DNA of 64,000 nucleotides from CBDCIS01 sp965217565 (GCA_965217565.1 CBDCIS010000002.1:434001-498000); one strand, 5' to 3'; shown: positions 51,030 to 59,359, numbered from the stretch's first letter. Numbers and translations: made by a program. The notes: generated by a model not told the origin, from the letters alone.

Positions 51030-51728
51030 GTGCAAATACCGGCAACCATAGTTGAGATAACGCAGAAGACGCCCACCACGAAGGCGCTGAGGCTCGACCT
51101 CGGCGGGCACGCGCTGCCGTTTCTGCCGGGCCAGTGGGTGGACTGCTACGCCGACGTTGGCGTCGGCGTGGAGGTGGCCGGCTACTCGATGACCTCTTCC
51201 CCGCTAACCACCGACGCAATCGAACTGGCTGTAAAGCTGGTTGGCGAAAACCCGGTAACGCATTACGTACACGAACGCGCCAGGACCGGCGACGTCTTGT
51301 ACGTGGAGGTTGGCGGCGGCTTCTACTACAAGCGGGAAATGGGCGACTCCCTCGTGCTGATAGCCGGCGGAATCGGCGTGACTCCGCTTATGAGCATCGC
51401 GAGGTATGTGCACGAGGCCGCGCCGGGCGTTCGGCTCACGTTGCTGTACAGCGCGAAGTCGCCGTCCGAGCTGCTCTTCCGCGACGACTTCGACGCTATC
51501 TCTCGTGAGAACGAGAACGTCCGCTGCCTGTACACGGTGACTCGTCCGGAGGGCGAGGCCTGGGGCGGCCGCGTTGGTCGAATAGACGCCGCCATGATTG
51601 CCGAGGTCGGCATCGACTCCGCGTCGCTCTTCTTCATATGCGGTCCGCCGCCCATGATAGTGGACACGGTCGCGCTGGTCGAAGGCCTAGGAGTCCCGGC
51701 GTCGCGCATCAAGTACGAGGGCTGGTGA
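51030..51728 (+). CDS. Ferredoxin-NADP reductase-like FAD/NAD(P)-binding oxidoreductase
   Basis: A 232-residue reductase of the ferredoxin reductase superfamily. FLPGQWVDCYA and GYSMTSSPL (FAD-binding RxYS-type block with a Gly for Arg) form the first domain; IAGGIGVTPLMSIARY is the NAD(P) glycine loop and FICGPPPMIVDTV the C-terminal CGP block. No iron-sulfur domain is attached, so it must pass electrons to a separate partner. GTG start at 51030. Partner is unknown; the adjacent redoxin is one candidate. Confidence 0.85.
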   Translation: MQIPATIVEITQKTPTTKALRLDLGGHALPFLPGQWVDCYADVGVGVEVAGYSMTSSPLTTDAIELAVKLVGENPVTHYVHERARTGDVLYVEVGGGFYYKREMGDSLVLIAGGIGVTPLMSIARYVHEAAPGVRLTLLYSAKSPSELLFRDDFDAISRENENVRCLYTVTRPEGEAWGGRVGRIDAAMIAEVGIDSASLFFICGPPPMIVDTVALVEGLGVPASRIKYEGW

Positions 51729-51751
51729 GCGCGGGCGGGCTGTCGGAATTG

Positions 51752-51866
51752 CCTGACTCCGTCTCTCCCGCGAAAGCGGGAGTCCACTATGCCGAGGCGT
51801 GGATTGCCGAGCGGCGCGCCATTGCGATGGATTCCCGCGTACGCGGGAATGACGGTAGACCGACTG
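51752..51866. repeat. Intergenic repeat, family B, copy 1
   Basis: About 115 bases beginning TGACTCCGTCTCTCCCGCG and containing GCCGAGGCGTGGATTGCCG and TCCCGCGTACGCGGGAATGA. An inverted copy with over 85 percent identity by eye lies at 54604-54722. A shorter hairpin of the same kind (TCATTCCCGCCAAAGCGGGA) is at 53443-53472. Confidence 0.75.
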
Positions 51867-52000
51867 GGAGCGAAATGCCAGTCTTGCGCTTATCTCCCAA
51901 TGGTGGAAAGCGTATTGCCACAAGTGTTATCCTTACTGAGTGGCGCTTTTTCGCCCGTCGAGAGCGCACTCACATTTCGAATGAACGAGGAGGCAAAACG

Positions 52001-52270
52001 ATGACGACAGCCCAACCCGAGGCTCCCATTTGCCAGAGTTGCGGGATGCCCATGGCAGAGCCGCGCGACTTCGGCACAGAAGCCGACCACAGCCTTAACG
52101 ACGAATACTGCACCCACTGCTACCAGGACGGTGGCTTCACCGACTCCGATCTGACAATCGACCAGATGAGCGCCATAGTTGCCGACTTCATAGAGGCCGA
52201 CGAGATAACCGAAGCCAGGGCCAGGGCAATCGCCAGGTCGATACTGTCGGACCTCAAGAGGTGGCAGTAG
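52001..52270 (+). CDS. Zinc-ribbon domain protein
   Basis: An 89-residue cytoplasmic protein. ICQSCGMPM and EYCTHCYQDGGF provide two Cys pairs that fit a small zinc ribbon found in a family annotated only as 'zinc ribbon domain'. The C-terminal 45 residues form helices (MSAIVADFIEADEITEARAR). ATG 52001 is preceded by GAGGAGG, so the longer frame from 51638, which crosses a repeat, is rejected. Function unknown. Confidence 0.75.
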   Translation: MTTAQPEAPICQSCGMPMAEPRDFGTEADHSLNDEYCTHCYQDGGFTDSDLTIDQMSAIVADFIEADEITEARARAIARSILSDLKRWQ

Positions 52271-52408
52271 GGCTTTGGCCCCACCCAGGACACGCCGCCG
52301 CTACGCTACGCCGTCTCCAGGCGAGCACGGTCGTTGACGCATAGCGCTATCCAGCCCTCTTGGAGCAAAGTTTCCCGCAAATCTCCACACAAATGGCGCG
52401 GATGGCGT

Positions 52409-52414
52409 TATAAT
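52409..52414 (+). promoter_or_regulatory. -10 box upstream of SDR 1
   Basis: TATAAT in GGCGTTATAATGTTGCG, 86 bases before the SDR start codon. No clear -35 box; only the perfect -10 supports it. Confidence 0.35.
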
Positions 52415-52499
52415 GTTGCGCGGGTTACTCTCCGCTGAACCGCAATCAACTGAGATTCAAGCCCGAAACAGAAGCACAAAGTGTTGGGAGGTACAACAT

Positions 52500-53426
52500 A
52501 TGGGAAATCGGTTAGAAGGGAAGGTAGCGGTGGTCACCGGGGCCGGCCGAGGAGTGGGTCGCGGCGTGGCATTGCTGCTGGCGGAAGAGGGCGCGTCCGT
52601 CGTGGTCAACGACCTGGGATGCGACGTTGACGGCTCTGGCTCGTCGCGCGAACCCGCCGACAACGTCGTTGCCGAGATCAAGGGACGCGGCGGAAACGCC
52701 GTCGCCAACTACGACGACATCGCGCAGATGGAAGGCGGCGAAAATGTCATCAAGACCGCCGTTGACAGCTTTGGCGGGCAGTTGGACGTGCTGGTCAACA
52801 GCACAGGTATCACGCGAGACCGCATGATATTCCAGATGACGCCGCAGGAGTTCGACCTCGTCGTCAGGAACAACGGCAAGGGAACCTTCGCCACCTGCAA
52901 GTACGCCGCGATTGTCTTCCGGCAGCAGCGCAGCGGGCGGATCGTCAACATGACGTCCGACGCGGGGCTGGGCGAAATCGGCCGCTCCAACTACGCGGCC
53001 GCATCCGAGGGCATCGTGGGCGTCACGCGCACCGTGGCGCGCGACCTGGGACGCTACGGCGTAACCTGCAACGGCATCTCCCCCATGGTGGAGACGCGGC
53101 TGTTCCCCGGCACTGTCGATGAGTACCGCGTCGCGTCGGCGGCATCGCCCACCCGCGACGAGCGAGCCGGTATCGGCCTTTCGCCACCCCTGGGCGATTG
53201 GGAAGGCCCCGGCTACCCCGACGACCCCGAAAACGTCGCGCCGCTTGCCGTCTATCTGTGCACCTACGCCGCGCCAAACATCAACGGCTACATATTCGGC
53301 GTGCGCGGCGGCAGCATCTACCTCTACTCCAACCCGTCGATAGAGAAGAGCGTCCACAAGTACGGCAACTTCACCATGGACGAGATGGACGTCCTCATGC
53401 CCAAGATGATAGGGAGCGGCTTCTAG
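52500..53426 (+). CDS. Short-chain dehydrogenase/reductase family protein 1, catalytic Lys missing
   Basis: A 308-residue Rossmann-fold protein. The cofactor loop TGAGRGVG (residues 13-20) is intact and Ser153 fits the catalytic Ser, but the YxxxK motif reads YAAAS (Tyr165, Ser169), so the lysine is absent. Length and the extra C-terminal 60 residues (YKYGNFTMDEMDVLMPKM-like) match its neighbour and a MaoC/hydroxyacyl-CoA-like SDR group. ATG 52500 has GGGAGG upstream. With the paralogue at 53579 it may form a heteromer in which only one subunit is active. Confidence 0.85.
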   Translation: MGNRLEGKVAVVTGAGRGVGRGVALLLAEEGASVVVNDLGCDVDGSGSSREPADNVVAEIKGRGGNAVANYDDIAQMEGGENVIKTAVDSFGGQLDVLVNSTGITRDRMIFQMTPQEFDLVVRNNGKGTFATCKYAAIVFRQQRSGRIVNMTSDAGLGEIGRSNYAAASEGIVGVTRTVARDLGRYGVTCNGISPMVETRLFPGTVDEYRVASAASPTRDERAGIGLSPPLGDWEGPGYPDDPENVAPLAVYLCTYAAPNINGYIFGVRGGSIYLYSNPSIEKSVHKYGNFTMDEMDVLMPKMIGSGF

Positions 53427-53578
53427 GCGATTATCTCAGGAACGCCGTCATTCCCGCCAAAGCGGGAACCCGCGTGGGGCCGGGTTGAGCGGTTTACACG
53501 CAAAGACAGTTCCGAGATAGCCGTGAAGCCATCCAACGCACAGATACGCAAATCGATTACAGACAGCGAGGTAGAACA

Positions 53579-54502
53579 ATGGGAAACAGACTCGAAGGCA
53601 GAGTAGCCATCGTAACCGGCTCGGGACGCGGAATCGGCGCGGCCTGCGCCAAGCTTCTGGCCGAGGAGGGCGCGTCCGTTGTGGTCAACGACATCGGCGG
53701 CGCGGTTGACGGCACCGGCGAGGCCACCGCGCCCGCGGACCAGACCGTCCAGGAGATAATCGCCGCCGGCGGCAAGGCCGTCGCCTGCTACGACTCGGTC
53801 GCGGAATTCGACTCGGCCGGCAAGATAGTCCAGACCGCCATCGATAACTTTGGCAGGCTGGACATCGTTTGCCATCCGGCGGGCATACTGCGCGACCGCA
53901 TGGTGTTCAACATGACCGAGTTCGAATGGGACGGCGTGTTGCAGGTGCACCTGTACGGCGCGTTCAACATGGTCAAGCACGCCGTGCCCCACATGATAAG
54001 GCAGAACTACGGCAGGATCGTGCTGTTCTCGTCCGGTTCGGGACTCGGCTCGTCGGGCCAGGTGAACTACTCGATGGCCAAGGAGGGCATGGTGGGTATG
54101 GCGCGCGCGCTCGCGTCGGAGCTCGAGCCCTACGGCATCACGATAAACGCCGTCTATCCCGGCGCGGCCACCAGGATGACCGCGACCGTCCCGCAGAGCT
54201 CCAGGGATTTGCGGGCGCAGGCCTCCGGATTGCCTCCGCCTCCTCAAGACCCCGAGGGCGCGGGCGACGCCGAGAACAACGCCCCCAAGGTGGTCTATCT
54301 CTGCTCCGAGGCGGGCGGCGCAGTCACCGGGCAGGTCGTCGGGACCAGCGGCTGGGTGGTCTCGCTGTACTCACCCAGGCACGTCACAAGGAGCATCCAC
54401 AAGGATGGACGCTGGACGCTGGACGAGCTAGATAATCTCATACCGCTGTCGCTCGGCAGGAACCTCGCCAACCCGATGCCCCCGGCGCCTCCGCGCGAGT
54501 AG
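53579..54502 (+). CDS. Short-chain dehydrogenase/reductase family protein 2
   Basis: A 307-residue paralogue of the preceding gene, with the same first residues MGNRLEG. TGSGRGIG is the cofactor loop, SSGSG carries the catalytic Ser and YSMAK (Tyr164, Lys168) the catalytic pair, so this copy is a normal enzyme. It lacks the usual NNAG (here CHPAG). C-terminal tail is long and proline-rich. Likely acts on a 3-hydroxyacyl-CoA or a steroid-like alcohol, by resemblance to that SDR group; not proven. Confidence 0.88.
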   Translation: MGNRLEGRVAIVTGSGRGIGAACAKLLAEEGASVVVNDIGGAVDGTGEATAPADQTVQEIIAAGGKAVACYDSVAEFDSAGKIVQTAIDNFGRLDIVCHPAGILRDRMVFNMTEFEWDGVLQVHLYGAFNMVKHAVPHMIRQNYGRIVLFSSGSGLGSSGQVNYSMAKEGMVGMARALASELEPYGITINAVYPGAATRMTATVPQSSRDLRAQASGLPPPPQDPEGAGDAENNAPKVVYLCSEAGGAVTGQVVGTSGWVVSLYSPRHVTRSIHKDGRWTLDELDNLIPLSLGRNLANPMPPAPPRE

Positions 54503-54603
54503 GGCCACAAAACCGAGACTCGCCGCTCTGCCTGGCCGCTCACGCGGGCGCGCCAGGCAGAGCAAACCCATAGTTCCTTCCGCCTGGGAGGGCTTTGATA
54601 GCC

Positions 54604-54722
54604 CCGCCCCCGGCCGTCATTCCCGCGCACGCGGATATCCATGGCAATGGCTCGCCGCTCGGCAATCCACACCTCGGCATAGTGGACTCCCGCTTTCGCC
54701 GGAGAGACGGAGTCGGGCAGTT
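54604..54722. repeat. Intergenic repeat, family B, copy 2 (inverted)
   Basis: Reverse complement of the repeat at 51752-51866: TCATTCCCGCGCACGCGGAT at the left, ATTGCCGAGCGG complement in the middle, and GGAGAGACGGAGTCGGGCAG at the right. The two inverted copies enclose the zinc-ribbon gene and both SDR genes (2.7 kb). Confidence 0.75.
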
Positions 54723-54747
54723 TGAGTTTTGCCGTTCCCTCCATTTC

Positions 54748-54776
54748 TTGACAGCCCTACCGCGTGTTGTTACCAT
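54748..54776 (+). promoter_or_regulatory. Promoter of the thrC operon
   Basis: TTGACA (54748-54753), 17 bases, TACCAT (54771-54776). The start would be near 54783, giving a 55-base leader. GGAGCG just before the ATG serves as ribosome-binding site. Confidence 0.6.
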
Positions 54777-54837
54777 TCCCATGCTTTGAGGCGTCCGTCG
54801 CGCCAGTCATACCCGTACAGGATTTTGAGGAGCGTCC

Positions 54838-56070
54838 ATGTCACACGTAAAGTGCTTGCGTTGTCGAGAGTGCGAGCGCGAGTACCCGATAGAGCCGTTG
54901 AACGTCTGCGACTTCTGCTTCGGACCGCTCGAGGTCGCCTACGATTACCGGAGCATCGGCGAAAGCGTCAGTCGTGAGAGCATAGCCAGCGGCCCACTCT
55001 CCATGTGGCGCTATCACGACCTGCTGCCCGTTGACGACGACTACGTGATGGACATGGGGACGGGGTTTACGCCTCTCATCAGGGCCAAGAACCTGGGCCG
55101 CGCGCTGGGATTGGAAAACCTCTACGTCAAGAACGACAGCGTAAACCCGACGTTCTCGTTCAAGGACAGGGTTGTGTCCGTAGCCACGGCCAAGGCGCTG
55201 GAGTTCGAGTTCGAGGTGCTTGCCTGCGCCTCGACGGGCAACCTAGCGGGCGCGGTGGCGGCGCACGGCGCCAAGGCAGGCATGAAGACGATGGTCTTCT
55301 TTCCCGCCGACCTGGAGAAGGGCAAGATAATAGGCGCGGGCATCTATGGCCCCGAACTCGTGGCGGTCGATGGAACCTATGACCAGGTGAACCGCCTTTG
55401 CAGCGAGCTTGCCGACAACCACCACTGGGCGTTTGTCAACATCAACATGCGCCCCTTCTACGCGGAGGGCAGCAAGACGCTGGGCTACGAGGTGGCTGAG
55501 CAACTTGGCTGGCGCGCGCCCGACAATTGCATCGTGCCCGGCGCGTCGGGCTCGATGTTCACTAAGATTTGGAAGGCGTTCAACGAGATGGCCGACCTAG
55601 GGCTGATAGACCAACCCAAGACCGGTATGCACCTCGCCCAGGCAGAGGGTTGCTCTCCGATAGTGGAAGCCTACCGGCAGGGAACCCTGCACGTGCGCCC
55701 CGTCATACCCAACACGGTCGCCAAGTCCCTCGCCATAGGCAACCCGGCCGACGGCTTCTATGCCCTCAGGACCATTGCCTCCTCGGAAGGCTCGGCAGTG
55801 CTCGCCCTCGAGGACGAGGTCGTCGAGGGAATCCAGCTTCTTGCCGAGACCGAGGGCATCTTCACTGAGACCGCCGGCGGCGTGGTCATATCGGGACTTC
55901 GCAGGCTGGTCAAGCAAGGTGTCATCAAGCCCGATGAGGTCACGGTCGCATACGTAACCGGCAACGGTCTAAAGACCCAGGAGGCGGTGGAAGACCTAAT
56001 CCGTCCCATACAGATCTCTCCGGACTACGAATCCTTTCAAACCGCGATGGCGGGCAGAGAGAAAATCTGA
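54838..56070 (+). CDS. thrC: Threonine synthase (PLP enzyme), with N-terminal zinc ribbon
   Basis: A 410-residue fold-type II PLP enzyme. The PLP lysine is Lys109 in NPTFSFKDRVVS. The N-terminal 30 residues carry Cys6, Cys9, Cys24 and Cys27 (CLRCRE...CDFC), a zinc ribbon found in one threonine-synthase subgroup. ACASTGNLAGAVAAHGA is the phosphate loop. It normally converts O-phosphohomoserine to threonine. Its neighbours are a NIL-domain gene and a CysO-like sulfur-carrier gene, an order that raises the option of a sulfur-carrier-dependent amino acid synthase instead. Confidence 0.88.
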   Translation: MSHVKCLRCRECEREYPIEPLNVCDFCFGPLEVAYDYRSIGESVSRESIASGPLSMWRYHDLLPVDDDYVMDMGTGFTPLIRAKNLGRALGLENLYVKNDSVNPTFSFKDRVVSVATAKALEFEFEVLACASTGNLAGAVAAHGAKAGMKTMVFFPADLEKGKIIGAGIYGPELVAVDGTYDQVNRLCSELADNHHWAFVNINMRPFYAEGSKTLGYEVAEQLGWRAPDNCIVPGASGSMFTKIWKAFNEMADLGLIDQPKTGMHLAQAEGCSPIVEAYRQGTLHVRPVIPNTVAKSLAIGNPADGFYALRTIASSEGSAVLALEDEVVEGIQLLAETEGIFTETAGGVVISGLRRLVKQGVIKPDEVTVAYVTGNGLKTQEAVEDLIRPIQISPDYESFQTAMAGREKI

Positions 56071-56117
56071 TAGCTGGCCTACTGAAATACCGAATCACTA
56101 ACAACCGCGAGCGCATC

Positions 56118-56360
56118 ATGGCAAAGAAACGGGTAAAATTCACCTTTCCCCAGGAGCTAATCACTGAGCCGGTGATATACCAGCTTGCCCAGAAGTTCAA
56201 GATCGTAACCAACATCCGGCGCGCCGACGTCCGGGAGGACATGGGGTGGGTGGTCCTGGAATTGGAGGGCGACGAGGACGAGATTGACAGGGGCATGAAG
56301 TGGGTCTCCGCGACCGGCGTGAGGGTGGACCCGGTTGGCGGGGACGTAATCCAGGGGTAG
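56118..56360 (+). CDS. NIL-domain protein
   Basis: An 80-residue ferredoxin-like NIL domain: MAKKRVKFTFPQELITEPVIYQL, IVTNIRRADVREDMGWVVLELEG and DEIDRGMKWVSATGVRVDPVGG. NIL domains regulate methionine ABC transporters and also occur free in sulfur-amino-acid pathways. It lies 47 bases after thrC. Standalone NIL proteins beside sulfur-carrier genes suggest a role in sulfur insertion into homocysteine or cysteine precursors, by inference. Confidence 0.85.
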   Translation: MAKKRVKFTFPQELITEPVIYQLAQKFKIVTNIRRADVREDMGWVVLELEGDEDEIDRGMKWVSATGVRVDPVGGDVIQG

Positions 56361-56489
56361 GCGGCGACCGCCACGGCCGCTTGCAAAGCAAGACTGACAG
56401 CATTCGACTGCGTTCGCTGTCAAGGTATGGAGATCCCATGACCGGACTGCGCGCGTCCCTATTTTCTGAGCAACGGGAGGCTGAATAAC

Positions 56490-56768
56490 ATGAGTGTGAT
56501 GGTGAGGATTCCGACTCCCCTTCGCCGCGTAACCAATGGACAGGACAAGGTCAACGTCGAGGGGAGTACCCTCGGCGAGGTCGTAGGCTCGCTGGACAAC
56601 GAGTTTCCCGGCATCAGGGAGCGGCTGTGCGACGAACAGGGCGAGTTGCGGAACTTCGTCAATGTCTATGTCAACGGCGAGGACATACGCTTCCTGCAAG
56701 GCCTGAGCACTGCCACAAACGACGGAGACGAGATTAGCATCGTGCCCGCCGTCGCGGGCGGGCGCTAA
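56490..56768 (+). CDS. Ubiquitin-like sulfur-carrier protein (CysO/MoaD-like)
   Basis: A 92-residue beta-grasp protein: MVRIPTPLRRVTNGQDKVNVEG, FVNVYVNGEDIRFL and a C-terminus SIVPAVAGGR. The AVAGG ending is that of mycobacterial CysO and related sulfur carriers; here one Arg follows Gly-Gly, so it must be trimmed before thiocarboxylation, as Mec-like JAMM proteases do elsewhere. Comes 129 bases after the NIL gene. No ThiF/MoeB activator or protease gene is in the window. Confidence 0.85.
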   Translation: MSVMVRIPTPLRRVTNGQDKVNVEGSTLGEVVGSLDNEFPGIRERLCDEQGELRNFVNVYVNGEDIRFLQGLSTATNDGDEISIVPAVAGGR

Positions 56769-56776
56769 GCAACGAC

Positions 56777-56818
56777 ATGTCCCTTCCCTCTGAGTGGGAA
56801 GGTTAGGACGTGGGTGGC
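56777..56818. repeat. Dispersed palindromic repeat, family A, copy 5
   Basis: TGTCCCTTCCCTCTGAGTGGGAAGG followed by TTAGGACGTGGGTGG, lying between the convergent ends of the sulfur-carrier and amidase genes, where it could terminate both. Confidence 0.7.
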
Positions 56819-56825
56819 CTTCGCC

Positions 56826-58238
56826 TTAGACGCGGGGAAGCAGGTCCGCGGGATGGCGTTCGTGCCAGTTGGTGAGCGACTGGTAGGCGCGGGCAACGGC
56901 CAGGACGGCGTTTTCGTCGTAGGCCCTGCCCATGAACTGAATCCCTGTCGGCACGCCCTCGTCCGAAAAGCCGCTCGGAACCGATATGGCAGGAAGCCCC
57001 GCCCCGTTTCCGACCGCGCCCATAGTGTCCCTCCCCGAGTGAAGCGCCGCGCTGCGGAACTCCTGGTCGAGCGGCGTTGCCACAGTTGACCTCGTAGGGG
57101 CGACCAGCGCGTCGAACGGGGACATGACTTCGTCGGCATTTTTCGCCATGAACTTTCGCAATCGCATCGCCTTGATGTAGTCCTTCGCCAGCACAGCCAC
57201 GCGAGGGTAGAGTCCATAGTGGTCTTCGGGCGCGGTGAGGTCGACCGGCTTCCCGCTCTCCACGAACTCGTCAAAGGCGTTGGAGGCCTCAGCGAACATG
57301 ATAGTGCGGTTGATGGCCTCGTGCGGCAGGTCGGAGAACTCCACCTCCTCTATAGAAGCCACCTCGCCCAGCATCTCGAGCGCCTGCTCGAAGTTCGCGC
57401 GCGTGGCGTCGTCCGCGTTGTCCGCCACGTTCTTCAGCACGCCAAGCCTGAAACGCCGCGACGATACGTCGGAGTCGTCATAACGGAAGCCGCGCTCTGT
57501 CGTCGTGGGGTCGTTCGGGTCCGGGCCGGCTATGGCCTCCAGCGCCAGGCCGCAGTCGTCCGCAGTGAGGCACAGCGGCCCCAGCTTGTCCAGAGTCCAG
57601 GACAACGCCATAGCGCCGTAGCGGCTCACGCGCCCGTAGGTGGGGCGCAGCCCCGCGACGCCGCAGTTGCTGGCGGGCGAGATGATGGAGCCGCCGGTCT
57701 CAGAGCCAATGGCGAACGGAACCAGGCCCGCCGCCGTCGCCGCGCCCGAACCGCTGGACGAGCCCCCACTCCACCTGGTCTTGTCCCAGGGCGTGATGCC
57801 CGGCCCGGTGAACGATGCGTAGGGTTGGCGATAGCCGCCGCCCCCGGCAAGCTCCACCATGGCCAGCTTGGCCGCCAGCACCGCTCCGGCTTCTTCCAGC
57901 TTGCGAACGACAGTGGCGTCGTAGTCGAAGGTCTGGTGGCGGAGGGGAGCGGCGCCCCAGGTTGTGGGAATGCCCTCCGAGGTGGCGAGCAAGTCCTTCG
58001 CTCCGTAGGGGATGCCGTGCAGCGCGCCTCTATACTGACCCGCCGCGATCTCCTTCTCGGCGCGTCTCGCCTGGCGCAGCGCGCGCTCGCGCGTCACAGT
58101 GACGACCGCGTTGTAGTCCGGCCCCAGGGTCTCCAGTCGGGCCAGGAATAGCTCGGCGAGCTCCACCGGCGACACCTCTCCGGCGCGCACGAGGCCGCCA
58201 AGCTGCCGTATGCTCATGAAGACGAAATTGCCTGGCAT
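56826..58238 (-). CDS. Amidase signature (AS) family amidase, GatA-like
   Basis: A 470-residue amidase. The Ser-cisSer-Lys triad is visible: Lys in HGIPYGAKDLLATSEG (near residue 80), cis-Ser and nucleophile in WSGGSSSGSGAATAAGLVPFAIGSETGGSI (shown in two parts: GGSSSGSGAATAAG and GSETGGSI, near 155-185). Length and order match AS amidases such as AtzE and GatA. It follows a small gene by 4 bases, which may encode its partner subunit. Not the tRNA amidotransferase itself, since no gatB/gatC is near. Substrate unknown. Confidence 0.9.
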   Translation of the reverse strand: MPGNFVFMSIRQLGGLVRAGEVSPVELAELFLARLETLGPDYNAVVTVTRERALRQARRAEKEIAAGQYRGALHGIPYGAKDLLATSEGIPTTWGAAPLRHQTFDYDATVVRKLEEAGAVLAAKLAMVELAGGGGYRQPYASFTGPGITPWDKTRWSGGSSSGSGAATAAGLVPFAIGSETGGSIISPASNCGVAGLRPTYGRVSRYGAMALSWTLDKLGPLCLTADDCGLALEAIAGPDPNDPTTTERGFRYDDSDVSSRRFRLGVLKNVADNADDATRANFEQALEMLGEVASIEEVEFSDLPHEAINRTIMFAEASNAFDEFVESGKPVDLTAPEDHYGLYPRVAVLAKDYIKAMRLRKFMAKNADEVMSPFDALVAPTRSTVATPLDQEFRSAALHSGRDTMGAVGNGAGLPAISVPSGFSDEGVPTGIQFMGRAYDENAVLAVARAYQSLTNWHERHPADLLPRV

Positions 58239-58242
58239 GACA

Positions 58243-58452
58243 TCAATCCTCCTTGCGGTAGGGCGTGAACACCGAGAACGGCTCGTCGCCGTTTTCCAGC
58301 TTGACCGCTCTCATGGCCTCGGCTGCGCCAACGATGCCCTCGACGCCCTTCCGCACCTCTTCGAGCTGCTCGGACGTGAGGCGGTCGCCGTAGAGGTCCT
58401 TCACGATGTTGAACCGCAGATCGACTTCGCGGTTGGTTGCGTCGCTGCTCAC
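58243..58452 (-). CDS. Small protein upstream of the amidase, possible accessory subunit
   Basis: A 69-residue acidic helical protein, MSSDATNREVDLRFNIVKDLYG then LTSEQLEEVRKGVEGIVGAAEAMRAVKLENGDEP. Its size, the LxSEQ...V...V..I...A.AM..VxLxNGDEP plan and its position 4 bases before an AS amidase resemble GatC/AtzG-like small partners that stabilise such amidases. This is a resemblance by eye, not a confident family call. Confidence 0.6.
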   Translation of the reverse strand: MSSDATNREVDLRFNIVKDLYGDRLTSEQLEEVRKGVEGIVGAAEAMRAVKLENGDEPFSVFTPYRKED

Positions 58453-58470
58453 AATAGTCCTCCGTTTTCA

Positions 58471-58512
58471 TTGAGTCCCTTCCACCTGATGGGGAAGGTT
58501 AGGATGGGGGGT
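58471..58512. repeat. Dispersed palindromic repeat, family A, copy 6
   Basis: AGTCCCTTCCACCTGATGGGGAAGG then TTAGGATGGGGGGTGA, between the M55 aminopeptidase stop and the small amidase-partner start. Confidence 0.7.
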
Positions 58513-58534
58513 GATTGAGGTGGACTGGCGCGCC

Positions 58535-59359
58535 CTACACCTGCACCTGAGCAGCCAACATCAGCATGGCGCGACAGCAGTGAAACGCCTCCAGGTAGTC
58601 GGACGACGTGAAGGACACCGTCACGCCGTCGTGACGCTGCACGCCGGGGATGAACTCGGCGACGTCGGCCATGGCGGAGTTGGCGAGCTGCACGGTCATG
58701 GTGACGGGCATTTCATAGCGCACGGGGGCGATCTCCTCGCGGCGTTCGACCGCGCGCTGTGCCTGCTCCCGGACCAGGGCCTGCGCGGCTGAAGGCGAGA
58801 GACACTTGGCGGCGTAGCGAGCCAGCGACTCCTTGACAGTGGCAACCTCAACCTCCGGGATGAGCGCTTTCGCCATCGCGGTCGTCGTCGAGTCGCCCGT
58901 AACCAGCACTATGGGGACGCCGTGATAGCCCGCGATGCCCGCGTTGACTCCAAGCTCCCCCTGGGACTCGCCGTTGACGCGAAAGTCGTAAACCGCGCCG
59001 GTAAACGTGTGGTCGAGGATGCCCTGCGTGCCGGCCCTGCCGTGATAGCCCACGCACAGGACGGCGCCGTAGCTGTCGTCCAAGCCCGCCATCATGGTCT
59101 GCGGCTTGGGCGAGCCGGTGATCAACTGCACCTGTTGGTCGAGCAGTTCGGGTATGAGGTTCTTCTGCGTGCCGTGGCTGTCGTTGACGACAACCTCGTC
59201 GGCCCCGGCCTGGAATGCGCCCTCGATGGCCGCGTTGGCCTCGAGCGTCATCAGGCGCCGCGCCATCTCGTAGTCCTTACCGTCGCGTCCAGTGTGGTCC
59301 CTGTGCACCACGCCGCTGATGCCCTCCATGTCCACAGAGATCAGAACCTTCAATGCCAT
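58535..59359 (-). CDS. M55 family metallopeptidase (D-aminopeptidase DppA type)
   Basis: A 274-residue zinc peptidase. MKVLISVDMEGISGVVH contains the Asp-x-Glu metal ligands (here LISVDMEG, residues 7-14), VVNDSHGTQKNLIPELL a His ligand, and CVGYHGRAGT another. DppA-type enzymes cleave D-amino acids from peptides, for example peptidoglycan fragments; the M55 family is common in Chloroflexota. Single gene, 97 bases past the amidase partner. Confidence 0.9.
   Translation of the reverse strand: MALKVLISVDMEGISGVVHRDHTGRDGKDYEMARRLMTLEANAAIEGAFQAGADEVVVNDSHGTQKNLIPELLDQQVQLITGSPKPQTMMAGLDDSYGAVLCVGYHGRAGTQGILDHTFTGAVYDFRVNGESQGELGVNAGIAGYHGVPIVLVTGDSTTTAMAKALIPEVEVATVKESLARYAAKCLSPSAAQALVREQAQRAVERREEIAPVRYEMPVTMTVQLANSAMADVAEFIPGVQRHDGVTVSFTSSDYLEAFHCCRAMLMLAAQVQV

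Larger units (their letters stand above)
54503..54837. other. Intergenic region before threonine synthase
   Basis: 335 bases: repeat family B copy 2 (54604-54722), then the promoter at 54748-54776. 54503-54603 holds GC-rich sequence in which an inverted GGCAGAGC/GCCTGGCC pair might be a terminator for SDR 2, without a T run. Confidence 0.45.

Noticed and set aside
57219..58151. Plus-strand 310-residue open frame
   Set aside because: Antisense to the amidase gene; no family features.
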